A program made the position numbers and the translations under genes. Positions 55,851-64,000 of a stretch of DNA of 64,000 bases are shown piece after piece. Origin of the DNA: Formosa sediminum. Its GTDB lineage: Bacteria; Bacteroidota; Bacteroidia; Flavobacteriales; Flavobacteriaceae. The stretch is taken from assembly GCF_007197735.1 (NCBI RefSeq), contig NZ_CP041637.1:3319001-3383000 (forward strand), in the 5' to 3' direction. Position 1 is the stretch's first letter, and every line of letters starts with the position of its first letter. The notes under the pieces are model-generated. The model saw only the letters and a program-made list of their open reading frames with translations, made no database searches and had not been told where the DNA came from.

Positions 55851-56410
55851 TGAAATTATCAACAAATTAATTCTAAAACTACCTATTCTTTTCTTAATAG
55901 CTATATGATTCTTAATTTAATTACAGAATCATGAACAAAAATCATTTTTTAACATTAATTGCACTTCTAACAAGACATTATTAGATTTTTACTCTAAAAT
56001 TTCATCATTTTATTACATAATTAATATAATCTCCATACTATTTAATTCTCCCAAATACTATTATATTCCTGTAGATTTCTATCAATCATTAGAAATTATT
56101 CGTAATTTATAGAAATAATTAGTTAGAACTACAGATTTTGTTAAGTCTTAAAAAGGAATACTTATAATTACTTGTAAGAGAATATTACAAAATGATTTTT
56201 AATACTGAATTAGACTACAAATAAAAGTTAAATACATGAATTTCAGCATACATATAAAATTTTATAGGTAAATTTAAGTAAATAAAAAACCATGAATTAC
56301 ATTAACTATTGATGATTTTGAAATTCTAATACTAATTTATAGTAGGAAACATTTTTTGGATGTTGTAATGAATTTCAATAATCGCTATTAATTCTTAATC
56401 TCTTTGTATT
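55851..56410. other. Intergenic gap, 560 bases
   Basis: Strongly AT-rich DNA between divergent genes. I found no protein-like frame, RNA gene or good hairpin. It must carry the promoters of the sigma gene and of the orphan at 56411, but no clear TTG/TAnnTTTG pair stands out. Confidence 0.5.
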
Positions 56411-57172
56411 ATGATAGCTATTGATAACATATTCCGCGACATCCCATTATTACCTTCAAAAGATGCTATAAAGCAACAAGCCTTAAAAAAACGAACAGAG
56501 GTTAATAAAATCTATGACAACTTAAAAAAAGGGACTCTAGATTTACTAATTCCTGAACATTTTGAAACGCATACTGCAGGACCACAACTCGCTCCTTCAA
56601 AATCCAACAGAAGACATCTTAGAATGTCTTTTGAATATCAAAAAGCAGTTACTAATCACAATAGTGTTGCAAGTTTTACACCAGACATCCTTACAGTTCA
56701 TAAAATAAAAATACCAAAAGGATATACTCCTATTAAAGCAGTTTTACATTATAAATTATATACAAATGACGAAACTTATTTATATGTAAATTTAAAGATT
56801 GCAGGAAAATCTCTAAACATTAACCCGCTTGAAGAAGGCCAAAAAACAATTTTAAATCAAGCGCTTGATTCCGAACATTGTTACTCGTGTTTAAATGGCG
56901 AATTAGAAATTAATTTAAAAGACATTAGTTCTAGTTGTCTAAATTGCACAAATGAATTGCCTTTTTCTTTATTTTTAAGAGCTACTAAACATTATACATT
57001 TAATCTTTTAATTGCATGTGAACTAGAAGACAAACCTACAACAGTGACTAATTGGTCTTTAAATACTTATAACAGACTAAAAACACAATACAACAGACAA
57101 CAAGAAGAATACGAATTAAAATTTAGAGAACAACAGCAATTTAACGAACACTCCCTTTTTGATATGATTTAG
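56411..57172 (+). CDS. Uncharacterised 253-residue protein with two CxxC motifs
   Basis: No family recognised. There is no signal peptide or membrane segment. Residues 1-50 and the last 40 are helical and charged; the middle is beta-rich, and two cysteine pairs (HCYSC and SSCLNC, plus a nearby single Cys) lie about 20 residues apart near residues 157-181, in the manner of a small zinc-binding site. The C-terminus is Gln/Glu-rich. It is monocistronic, flanked by a long gap and a terminator, and not obviously linked to either neighbouring operon. Codon use resembles its neighbours. Confidence 0.65.
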   Translation: MIAIDNIFRDIPLLPSKDAIKQQALKKRTEVNKIYDNLKKGTLDLLIPEHFETHTAGPQLAPSKSNRRHLRMSFEYQKAVTNHNSVASFTPDILTVHKIKIPKGYTPIKAVLHYKLYTNDETYLYVNLKIAGKSLNINPLEEGQKTILNQALDSEHCYSCLNGELEINLKDISSSCLNCTNELPFSLFLRATKHYTFNLLIACELEDKPTTVTNWSLNTYNRLKTQYNRQQEEYELKFREQQQFNEHSLFDMI

Positions 57173-57238
57173 AACACTAAAATAAAGACATACACTTATT
57201 AATACTGTTTAATTAATTTACATACATTACTTAAACTA

Positions 57239-57287
57239 AAACAGAACTATTAAATTCACTTTACAAGCGGTTTACATAGTTCTGTTT
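57239..57287. terminator. Shared terminator between the orphan gene and uxaC
   Basis: A 12-bp perfect stem (57239-57250 with 57276-57287; arm AAACAGAACTAT) with a 25-base loop lies between convergent genes, with A/T runs outside. Confidence 0.7.
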
Positions 57288-57306
57288 GTATTATTAAAAA
57301 TGAATT

Positions 57307-58707
57307 TTAAAAATCAAAATAGTTTTTAGCATTATTATAACTTATATCAGACACCAATTTACCTATCCACTCCATATCATTAGGCAACTCACCACGTTTA
57401 ATTTCGTCGCCTAAAAGATTACATAGTATCCTTCTAAAATATTCATGTCGTGGAAATGAGAGAAAACTTCTAGAGTCTGTTAACATTCCAACAAAACAAC
57501 TAATTAATCCCATATTAGAAAGTGTATTTAATTGCTTTGTCATTCCGTCTTTTTGATCTAAAAACCACCATCCGGATCCCCATTGTATTTTACCTTTAAT
57601 GCTACCATCATTAAAGTTACCAATCATGGTAGCCATCACTTCATTATCGGCTGGGTTAAGATTGTAAATAATGGTTTTAGTTAATTTATTTTTACTATCC
57701 AAGGCATTTAAAAAAGCTGAAAGTTTTTGCGCCTGTGGATAGTCTCCAATAGAATCCCAACCTGTATCGGGACCTAAAAGACTGTGCATACGTGAATTAT
57801 TATTACGTAAAGCACCTAAATGAAATTGTTGTACCCAACCAAATTCATGATACGTCTCGCATAAAAATATTAAAACAGCACTTTGAAATTTAGCAGCTTC
57901 GGTTGTTGTAATTGGCTGTCCTTCTAATTGCTTTAATAAAATTGAATTTACTTCATTTTCTGTATAGTTTTCGAAGTAAATTTTATCTAAACCATGATCA
58001 CAAAGTCTACAACCACTATCATGAAAAAACTGTATACGTTTAATTAAGGCATCACATAAACTCGTGAAAGAATTAATATGTACGCCTGCAACATTACCTA
58101 ATGCAATTAAATACTCGTTATAGCCTTTATGAGATATAAATATGGCTTTATCTGGTCTAAAAGCTGTACTTACTTTTACATTATAATCAGCTTTAGCCAA
58201 TGTATGATGATGCTCTAGTGTATCTATAGGATCTTCTGTAGTACATACCAATTCTGCATTTACTTTTTTTAGTAAACGTCTACAACTATATGCTTCAGAT
58301 TGTAGTTTGATTCGTGTTTCTTCCCAAATTTTTTCTGCATTTGTTTCATTTAGTAACTCATCAATATCAAAATATCTTTTTAGTTCCAGATGCGTCCAGT
58401 GGTATAACGGATTTCGCATAGTATAAGGCACCGTTTTTGCCCAATTTAAAAACTTATCTTTATCTGAACTTTTACCTGTTATATATTGTTCATTAACACC
58501 TAAAGTTCTCATTGCACGCCATTTGTAGTGATCGCCATTAATCCAAACTTTAGTGATACTATCAAAAATAACATCGTCTGCAATTTGTTGTGGAGCAAGA
58601 TGATTATGATAATCTATAATAGGTTGATTTTTTGAATAATTATGATAAAGTTCTTCTGCATACTTATTTTCTAAAAGAAAATTATCATGAATAAATGTCG
58701 TACTCAT
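57307..58707 (-). CDS. uxaC: Glucuronate isomerase
   Basis: UxaC converts D-glucuronate to D-fructuronate (and galacturonate to tagaturonate). The 466-residue sequence has the opening PIIDYHNHLAPQQIADD, the WRAMRTLGV block, LVCTTEDPIDTLEHH and FHLGALRNNNSRM, and a C-terminal SFLSFPRHEYFRRILC. It is cytoplasmic. It is the last gene behind uxuA (45-base gap). Confidence 0.96.
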   Translation of the reverse strand: MSTTFIHDNFLLENKYAEELYHNYSKNQPIIDYHNHLAPQQIADDVIFDSITKVWINGDHYKWRAMRTLGVNEQYITGKSSDKDKFLNWAKTVPYTMRNPLYHWTHLELKRYFDIDELLNETNAEKIWEETRIKLQSEAYSCRRLLKKVNAELVCTTEDPIDTLEHHHTLAKADYNVKVSTAFRPDKAIFISHKGYNEYLIALGNVAGVHINSFTSLCDALIKRIQFFHDSGCRLCDHGLDKIYFENYTENEVNSILLKQLEGQPITTTEAAKFQSAVLIFLCETYHEFGWVQQFHLGALRNNNSRMHSLLGPDTGWDSIGDYPQAQKLSAFLNALDSKNKLTKTIIYNLNPADNEVMATMIGNFNDGSIKGKIQWGSGWWFLDQKDGMTKQLNTLSNMGLISCFVGMLTDSRSFLSFPRHEYFRRILCNLLGDEIKRGELPNDMEWIGKLVSDISYNNAKNYFDF

Positions 58708-58752
58708 AGGTTTAGTTTTATATAATTAGTTAGTTTGTTTATATTTAACTAT

Positions 58753-59928
58753 TTACAATGAATTTTTAATTCCCAGTTCTAAACCACGTAATTCTGCCAA
58801 ACCTCTTAATCTCCCTATTCCGGAATATCCTGGATTTGTTTTTTTATGTAAATCATCTAACATTTGATGGCCATGATCTGGGCGCATTGGAATCCTTGCA
58901 TCTTTCATTCCTAATGCTGCTCTTCTGCGTTCTTCTAAAACAACTGCTTTAACAACACTAAACATATCCACATCGCCTTCTAAATGATTCGCTTCATAAA
59001 AATTTCCTTTAGCATCGCGTTGTGTACTTCTAAAGTGTAAAAAATGTACACGATTTGCAAAGCGGTTAAAAATCTTTAATAAATCATTATCTGCCCGCAC
59101 TCCTAAAGACCCTGTACAAAATGTAATTCCATTAGCTCTGTCGGGTACTTGCTCGAATAAATATGCATAATCTGCTTCTGTGCTTACCACTCTTGGTAAA
59201 CCTAAAATAGGATAAGGAGGATCGTCTGGATGGATACACATTAACACATTATTTTGTGCTGCAACGGGAATAATTTCCTTTAAAAAAGCAACCAAATTCG
59301 CTCTTAATTGTTTTGCGTCTATAGCTGCATACGTGTCTAAAATTGTCTGAAATTGCTCTAAAGTATAGCCTTCTTCTGCACCTGGTAAACCTGCTATAAT
59401 ATTATTTATAAGTTGTTGTTTTTCGTTTTCAGTAAGATTTTCTACATAGGTTTTAGCTTCGGCTTTTAAATTCTCAGAATAGGCCTCTTCTGCACCTGGA
59501 CGTTGCAATAAATACAGCTCGAATGCTGCAAACGCCACTACATCAAAACGTAAAGCTTTAGAACCATCTTCTACTTCAAAAGCCAGATCTGTACGTGTCC
59601 AGTCTAATACTGGCATAAAATTGTAGCATACAATTTGCACACCACATTGTGCTAAATTTCTAATACTTTGTTTATAGTTTTCAATATATTCTTGAAAATT
59701 ACCAGAACGTGTTTTAATGTTTTCATGAACCGGAATACTTTCTACTACGCTCCATGTTAATCCCATTTCTTCAATGGCTTCTCTTCGTTTTGTAATCTCT
59801 TCAACACTCCAAACCGTTCCATTTGGAATATGATGTAATGCATTTACAATTCCTGTTGCACCTGCTTGTTTTATATCTGATAAAGATACGGGATCGTTTG
59901 GCCCGTACCAACGCCATGTTTGTTCCAT
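58753..59928 (-). CDS. uxuA: Mannonate dehydratase
   Basis: UxuA dehydrates D-mannonate to 2-keto-3-deoxygluconate. [55 protein letters not shown] and [10 protein letters not shown] are diagnostic; the His and Asp in the last three bind the metal. The 391-residue length is standard. It starts 17 bases after uxuB. Confidence 0.96.
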   Translation of the reverse strand: MEQTWRWYGPNDPVSLSDIKQAGATGIVNALHHIPNGTVWSVEEITKRREAIEEMGLTWSVVESIPVHENIKTRSGNFQEYIENYKQSIRNLAQCGVQIVCYNFMPVLDWTRTDLAFEVEDGSKALRFDVVAFAAFELYLLQRPGAEEAYSENLKAEAKTYVENLTENEKQQLINNIIAGLPGAEEGYTLEQFQTILDTYAAIDAKQLRANLVAFLKEIIPVAAQNNVLMCIHPDDPPYPILGLPRVVSTEADYAYLFEQVPDRANGITFCTGSLGVRADNDLLKIFNRFANRVHFLHFRSTQRDAKGNFYEANHLEGDVDMFSVVKAVVLEERRRAALGMKDARIPMRPDHGHQMLDDLHKKTNPGYSGIGRLRGLAELRGLELGIKNSL

Positions 59929-59945
59929 CTTATTTTTTATTTAAA

Positions 59946-60773
59946 TTAAACACCACTATATGCACTAAATCCACCATCAATTGGTATTACCACTCCTGTA
60001 ACAAAAGCTGAAGCATCATCGCATAAGTATAAAGTTGTACTTACCAAATCTTCTGGCACACCATATCTTCCCATTGGAGTTTGATCTATGATTTGTTGAC
60101 CGCGTTGTGTTAAACTTCCATCTTCATTAGTTAACAAAGTTCTATTTTGTTCTGTAAGAAAAAATCCTGGAGCTAAAGCATTTACACGAATACCAACTTT
60201 AGAAAAATGGACTGCTAACCATTGTGTAAAATTTGACACAGCAGCTTTTGCCCCACTGTAAGCTGGAATTTTAGTAAGTGGTGTAAAAGCATTCATAGAT
60301 GAAATATTTAAAATACTACAGCCTTTTTTACCAACCATATCTTTAGCAAAAATTTGGGTTGGTAATAATGTCCCTATAAAGTTTAAGTTGAATACAAACT
60401 CAATTCCTTTAGGATCTAAATCGAAAAAAGTTTTAAAACCTTCTGTTGTGTTTTCTAAATCTGTTTCTAATAAATGTGGATTAGATGTTGTTCCTAATGG
60501 GTGATTACCACCTGCGCCATTAACCAAAATATCACATGCTCCTAATTTCTCATTTACTTCTGCTTTAGCTGCTTCTAAAGAAGCTTTTTCTAGCACATTT
60601 GCAACAACTCCAATAGCGTGACCTCCTTCGGCACTAATCTCTTCAGCAACTTTAGCTGCTGCTTCTTTTTTTAAATCTAAAACTGCTATTTTGTGACCTT
60701 GTTTAGCCAAAGCCTTAGCTAATGTGCTACATAACACACCTCCTGCTCCAGTTACTACTACTACTTTACTCAT
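59946..60773 (-). CDS. uxuB: SDR-family fructuronate reductase (mannonate oxidoreductase)
   Basis: A short-chain dehydrogenase of 275 residues: TGAGGVLC nucleotide loop, NGAGG, catalytic Ser in NISSMNAF and YSGAK. Between uxaC/uxuA and the LacI gene its job is almost surely to reduce D-fructuronate to D-mannonate. Bacteroidota commonly use this SDR type instead of the long-chain UxuB of E. coli, so the symbol marks function rather than homology. First gene of the operon. Confidence 0.88.
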   Translation of the reverse strand: MSKVVVVTGAGGVLCSTLAKALAKQGHKIAVLDLKKEAAAKVAEEISAEGGHAIGVVANVLEKASLEAAKAEVNEKLGACDILVNGAGGNHPLGTTSNPHLLETDLENTTEGFKTFFDLDPKGIEFVFNLNFIGTLLPTQIFAKDMVGKKGCSILNISSMNAFTPLTKIPAYSGAKAAVSNFTQWLAVHFSKVGIRVNALAPGFFLTEQNRTLLTNEDGSLTQRGQQIIDQTPMGRYGVPEDLVSTTLYLCDDASAFVTGVVIPIDGGFSAYSGV

Positions 60774-60824
60774 ATTTTTAGATATTACTATTTTTATATT
60801 AAATTATTGCGAAACACATATTTC

Positions 60825-60836
60825 GTGTGCGCACAC
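60825..60836. promoter_or_regulatory. Operator 1, LacI-type palindrome
   Basis: The perfect palindrome GTGTGCGCACAC with central CG, typical of LacI-family sites, lies just downstream of the uxuB -7 box, where a bound repressor would cover the transcription start. Confidence 0.85.
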
Positions 60837-60837
60837 A

Positions 60838-60869
60838 CAAAAATAACAAAAAAACGTGTGCGCACACAA
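60838..60869 (-). promoter_or_regulatory. Promoter of uxuB-uxuA-uxaC
   Basis: On the minus strand TTG (60869-60867), a 21-base spacer and TATTTTTG (60845-60838) match the Bacteroidota pattern. Operator 2 fills the upstream half of the spacer and operator 1 follows the -7 box, so repression by the divergent regulator is likely. Confidence 0.7.
60856..60867. promoter_or_regulatory. Operator 2, LacI-type palindrome
   Basis: A second GTGTGCGCACAC, 31 bases centre to centre from operator 1 (about three helical turns, same face), sharing the flanking CG start (CGTGTGCGCACACA). Confidence 0.85.
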
Positions 60870-60931
60870 AAATGTTGTATATATTTATCACATATTTTAA
60901 TAAAATATAGACTTTATAATATGATTAGTTT

Positions 60932-61984
60932 ATGAAAACCATCAAAGAAATTGCTCAAGAAGCAAATGTATCTGAAGGAACCGTTGATCGTGTTTTACAT
61001 AACCGTGGTGGCGTATCAAAAAAAACAGAGACCAAAATTAAAGCCATAATAAAAGCTCATAATTTTAGTGTTAATCCTGTAGCAAGTGCCCTAGCTTTAA
61101 AAAACAAATTCTCTATTGCAGCTTTAATTCCAGTACATAATACATCTGATTTGTTTTGGAAATCTCCGAACATAGGAATCACTAAAGCAGCCGAAGACAT
61201 TAAAACTTTTGGCACACAAGTACTAACATTAACTTATAACCAGCAAAAACCAGAATCTTATATTAACGCCTTTAACGAGCTATTAAAATCTAATCCTTCT
61301 GCTTTTATTATTGCACCTAGTTTTTCTGAAGAAACAAAAGAAATTGTTGCTGTTTTAGAAGCAAAAAACATCCCTTACATATTTTTAAATATTGAAATTG
61401 AAGGCTTTAATAACCTATCTTTTGTGGGACAAGATGCTTTTACAGCAGGCTATATTGCTGCTAAGTTAATGCAATCTAAAACGCTTGAATCTTCTTCATT
61501 TTTAATCATTCAATCCAGAAAAAATATTACGAATAATAATGCTGTTTTTAAACGCATAGAAGGTTTTACTAAATATTTTATAGAACATAATATTCCACAT
61601 AAAATTCTTACCCTTGAAATTGAAAATCAAGAGTCTAAATCAATACGTAAAACAAGAATTAATACGTATTTAAAAAATCATCCAGATATTAAAGGTGTGT
61701 TTGTGCCTTCTAGCCGAATACATATGATTGTTGATTCTATGAAAGATGAATATCTTAATAATATTGAATTGATTGGGTTTGACAATACTCCCCAAAATGT
61801 TGAATGTTTAATGACAGATTCTGTATCGTATTTAATTTCTCAAAAACCATTTGACCAAGGTTATAATGCCATTAAATTAATGAATGACTATTTGGTTAAA
61901 AACACTATTCCTGATCGTAAAATATACCTTCCTATAGATATTCTTATTAAAGAAAACGTAATTTATAACGAAAATAGCTATTAA
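60932..61984 (+). CDS. LacI-family transcriptional regulator of uronate genes
   Basis: The N-terminal helix-turn-helix KTIKEIAQEANVSEGTVDRVLHNRGGVSKKT (given in parts: KTIKEIAQEANVSEG and TVDRVLHNRGG) is at residues 2-30, and a periplasmic-binding-protein-like effector domain follows (residues 60-345; ALIPVHNTSDLFW, FVGQDAFTAGYIAAKLM, IELIGFDNTP). It is divergent from uxuB with two palindromes between them, so it probably represses uxuB-uxuA-uxaC until a uronate-derived signal binds. Its own expression may share the sites. Confidence 0.93.
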   Translation: MKTIKEIAQEANVSEGTVDRVLHNRGGVSKKTETKIKAIIKAHNFSVNPVASALALKNKFSIAALIPVHNTSDLFWKSPNIGITKAAEDIKTFGTQVLTLTYNQQKPESYINAFNELLKSNPSAFIIAPSFSEETKEIVAVLEAKNIPYIFLNIEIEGFNNLSFVGQDAFTAGYIAAKLMQSKTLESSSFLIIQSRKNITNNNAVFKRIEGFTKYFIEHNIPHKILTLEIENQESKSIRKTRINTYLKNHPDIKGVFVPSSRIHMIVDSMKDEYLNNIELIGFDNTPQNVECLMTDSVSYLISQKPFDQGYNAIKLMNDYLVKNTIPDRKIYLPIDILIKENVIYNENSY

Positions 61985-62040
61985 TATAAAAGCATCACAA
62001 TTTCAAATACGTAGATTGTTACAAATACGAATATAAAAAA

Positions 62041-62076
62041 TAAGGTTCTCACCTATAAAAATAGATGAGAACCTTA
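62041..62076. terminator. Terminator between the LacI gene and the DUF4920 gene
   Basis: An 11-bp stem (62041-62051 with 62066-62076; arm TAAGGTTCTCA), extended by a shorter inner stem, lies 57 bases after the LacI stop. Confidence 0.75.
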
Positions 62077-62141
62077 ATATCTAAAATAATATAATGTTGC
62101 TTTAACTCTATTCAGTATAAAAACAGCTTGAACTTACATAT

Positions 62142-62651
62142 TTAATTGATTCGTTCTAACAATACGCCATCTGCTTCGAAATGATATTCTAATTTAGGTG
62201 TTGTTATCATAGCAATATCTTCTGAAGATTTACCAGCATCTTCTGCGTAGTGTCTTAATTCGTCTACAGAAGTTTCTGTTATATATGCTTTACCATTAAC
62301 TATAACATCTCCTTCTGCATCTAAAGGCATAAAAAAACCATAATCTTTAAATTTCACCATAACTTGATTATCTCCTCCAATATCTAAAGTCATCCAACAT
62401 CCTTTTTTTGAGCATACATCACGTATGGTTCCTTTCATTTTTGTATCTATAGTATCTCCTATTTTTAGGTTTTTATATTGCGCTATCATATGCTCTGGTG
62501 TTAAAGCATTGTCTTGATGAATATTTTTACCAAAACCAGCATATATTACTTCGGGTACAGTTTCTTCAATAACTACAGCTGCCTGTTTGGATTCATTTTT
62601 ACAAGAATTTAGCACTACACTTATGGCAAAAAATAAAATGACTTTTTTCAT
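62142..62651 (-). CDS. DUF4920 lipoprotein
   Basis: Start taken as MKKVILFF (62651). The lipobox ends LNSC near residue 17. The core is the DUF4920 domain, an OB-like beta fold: GTIRDVCSKKGCWMTLDI with a conserved pair of cysteines, VMVKFKDYGFFMP, and VNGKAYITETSVDELRHYAED. Function is unknown; the two cysteines could bind metal or a redox partner. It stands alone between a terminator and kbl (128-base gap). Confidence 0.85.
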   Translation of the reverse strand: MKKVILFFAISVVLNSCKNESKQAAVVIEETVPEVIYAGFGKNIHQDNALTPEHMIAQYKNLKIGDTIDTKMKGTIRDVCSKKGCWMTLDIGGDNQVMVKFKDYGFFMPLDAEGDVIVNGKAYITETSVDELRHYAEDAGKSSEDIAMITTPKLEYHFEADGVLLERIN

Positions 62652-62785
62652 ATACAATAGATTTTAAATGATACTAAGTTTCAAATTTAAACATTTTAAC
62701 GGAATTTAAATTAAAATTAAATTTGAGTAAAACATATAAGTATTTGAACTATCGTTTTTTAAAAGCATTTTTTATTAAAGTTAAC

Positions 62786-63976
62786 TTAAGAAATAACATT
62801 TAAAGATTTACCTACTTTTATAAAAGCATTAATCGCTTTATCTAAATGCTTACGCTCATGACCTGCAGATAATTGTACTCTAATTCTGGCTTTGCCCTTA
62901 GGTACTACGGGATAAAAGAAACCAATTACGTAAATACCCTCATCTAAAAGTTTAGCTGCAAATTCTTGAGCTAGAGGCGCTTCTTCTAACATTACAGGTA
63001 CTATAGGATGATCTCCTGGAATAATATTAAATCCTGCAGTTGTCATTTGAGTTCTAAAATACTTAGTATTTTCTTCTAACTTATCTCGCAAGTGTGTAGA
63101 AGAACTCAAAATATCTAACACTTTAATAGAAGCACCAACTATAGAAGGCGCTACGGTATTAGAGAATAAATAAGGTCTAGACTTTTGTCTTAGGATATCT
63201 ACAATTTCTTTTCGGGCTGCTGTAAAACCACCAGAAGCACCTCCTAAAGCCTTACCATAAGTTCCTGTAATAATATCTATTCGATCTATAACATTATGAT
63301 ATTCATGAGTTCCACGACCCGTTTTACCTAAAAACCCAGTAGAGTGACATTCGTCTATCATAACTAAAGCATCATACTTCTCTGCCAGATCACAAATTTT
63401 GTCTAATTGTGCAATAGTTCCATCCATAGAAAACGAACCATCTGTTACAATTAATTTTCGTCTAGAGCCCTCTGCATCTTGCAATTGCTTTTCTAAATCA
63501 GCCATATTATTATGTGCATATCTAAAACGTTTAGCTTTACATAAACGAATACCATCAATAATTGAAGCGTGATTTAAAGCATCTGAAATTATAGCATCTT
63601 CTGCTGTTAGAAGCGGCTCAAAAATTCCACCATTAGCATCAAAAGCAGCGGCATATAATATACAATCTTCCATGCCTAAAAATGCAGCTGTTTTTTGCTC
63701 TAGTGTTTTATGAATATCTTGCGTACCACAAATAAAACGTACAGAAGACATACCAAAACCGTGAGTATCGATTGTGTTTTTACTTGCCTCTAAAACCTCT
63801 GGATGTGAGGATAAACCTAAATAATTATTTGCACAAAAATTAATAACATCATTTACTTTTGTAGTTGAAATTTCTGCACGTTGTGGCGTTGTAATTACAC
63901 GTTCGTTTTTATACAAACCCTCTTCTTTTAAGGTTTGAATTTCTGCCTGTAAAGCTAATTTTAAATTTGAATACAT
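62786..63976 (-). CDS. kbl: Glycine C-acetyltransferase (2-amino-3-ketobutyrate CoA ligase)
   Basis: Kbl cleaves 2-amino-3-ketobutyrate with CoA to glycine and acetyl-CoA in threonine breakdown. The 396 residues have [42 protein letters not shown], and [13 protein letters not shown] with the PLP-binding Lys. All motifs are intact. Paralogous alpha-oxoamine synthases (KBL/BioF type) are the only alternative, but the ITTPQRAEI opening and FICGTQ favour Kbl. A partner Tdh is not in view. Confidence 0.94.
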   Translation of the reverse strand: MYSNLKLALQAEIQTLKEEGLYKNERVITTPQRAEISTTKVNDVINFCANNYLGLSSHPEVLEASKNTIDTHGFGMSSVRFICGTQDIHKTLEQKTAAFLGMEDCILYAAAFDANGGIFEPLLTAEDAIISDALNHASIIDGIRLCKAKRFRYAHNNMADLEKQLQDAEGSRRKLIVTDGSFSMDGTIAQLDKICDLAEKYDALVMIDECHSTGFLGKTGRGTHEYHNVIDRIDIITGTYGKALGGASGGFTAARKEIVDILRQKSRPYLFSNTVAPSIVGASIKVLDILSSSTHLRDKLEENTKYFRTQMTTAGFNIIPGDHPIVPVMLEEAPLAQEFAAKLLDEGIYVIGFFYPVVPKGKARIRVQLSAGHERKHLDKAINAFIKVGKSLNVIS

Positions 63977-64000
63977 ATGTTTTTACTTTTTAGATATTTT

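Noticed and set aside
62681-62726. Inverted repeat TCAAATTTAA/TTAAATTTGA after kbl
   Set aside because: Composed only of A/T-rich steps with a long loop; likely chance in this composition.
1-64000. tRNA, rRNA, CRISPR arrays, insertion sequences or prophage
   Set aside because: No cloverleaf-like, direct-repeat-spacer or transposase/integrase signature was noticed on reading; a dedicated scan would settle tRNA absence.

Overview
The window reads as chromosomal DNA of a marine Bacteroidota, most likely Flavobacteriaceae. It is AT-rich and has SusC/SusD pairs, FecR/ECF-sigma pairs, a one-piece hybrid two-component regulator, many lipoproteins, TAnnTTTG-type promoters and almost no Shine-Dalgarno sequences. 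It is dominated by glycan-utilisation loci with a few small metabolic operons between them. No tRNA, rRNA, CRISPR array, transposase or integrase was seen.

Left part (1-17351). The left edge cuts a SusC receptor that belongs to a sigma/FecR/SusC trio read leftwards. Next, rightwards, is an operon for the nickel-pincer nucleotide cofactor (larE, larB, larC) led by a Tat-exported aldo/keto reductase and ended by a tiny His-rich membrane protein; no larA is in view. It is followed by a PQQ-type sugar dehydrogenase lipoprotein paired with a TonB-dependent receptor, an unrecognised PLP-fold enzyme, a three-gene DUF134 / DUF5320 / NifX-like operon with a palindrome inside its promoter, a metallophosphoesterase, and a large uncharacterised protein with a TerB-like C-terminus.

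Middle (17657-42047). This is an N-acetylglucosamine locus. A leftward operon carries susC, susD, an arylsulfotransferase, a CHR-family transporter, a PAPS-type sulfotransferase, a GH20 hexosaminidase, a sugar MFS permease and a NagB-LmbE fusion. A second leftward operon carries a lipoprotein, a sodium/solute symporter and nagA. A rightward pair carries a second nagB and a second GH20. A hybrid two-component regulator follows. A 23-bp motif, 19 of 23 bases identical, lies upstream of susC and in the divergent lipoprotein/nagB2 region, and is the best candidate for the regulator's site. Two sulfotransferases and no sulfatase inside a catabolic amino-sugar operon is the oddest feature of the window.

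Right part (42264-63976). A sigma/FecR-controlled leftward locus holds susC with an STN domain, susD, two tandem exported PIG-L deacetylases, an MFS permease, a ROK kinase and a PcRGLX/YetA-like (PL26-related) lipoprotein. Beyond an orphan gene comes the glucuronate pathway uxuB-uxuA-uxaC, divergent from a LacI-type regulator, with two copies of a perfect 12-bp palindrome placed over the uxuB promoter. Together with the neighbouring amino-sugar genes this suggests, but does not prove, use of glycans containing both uronic acids and N-acetylhexosamines. The window ends with a DUF4920 lipoprotein and kbl.
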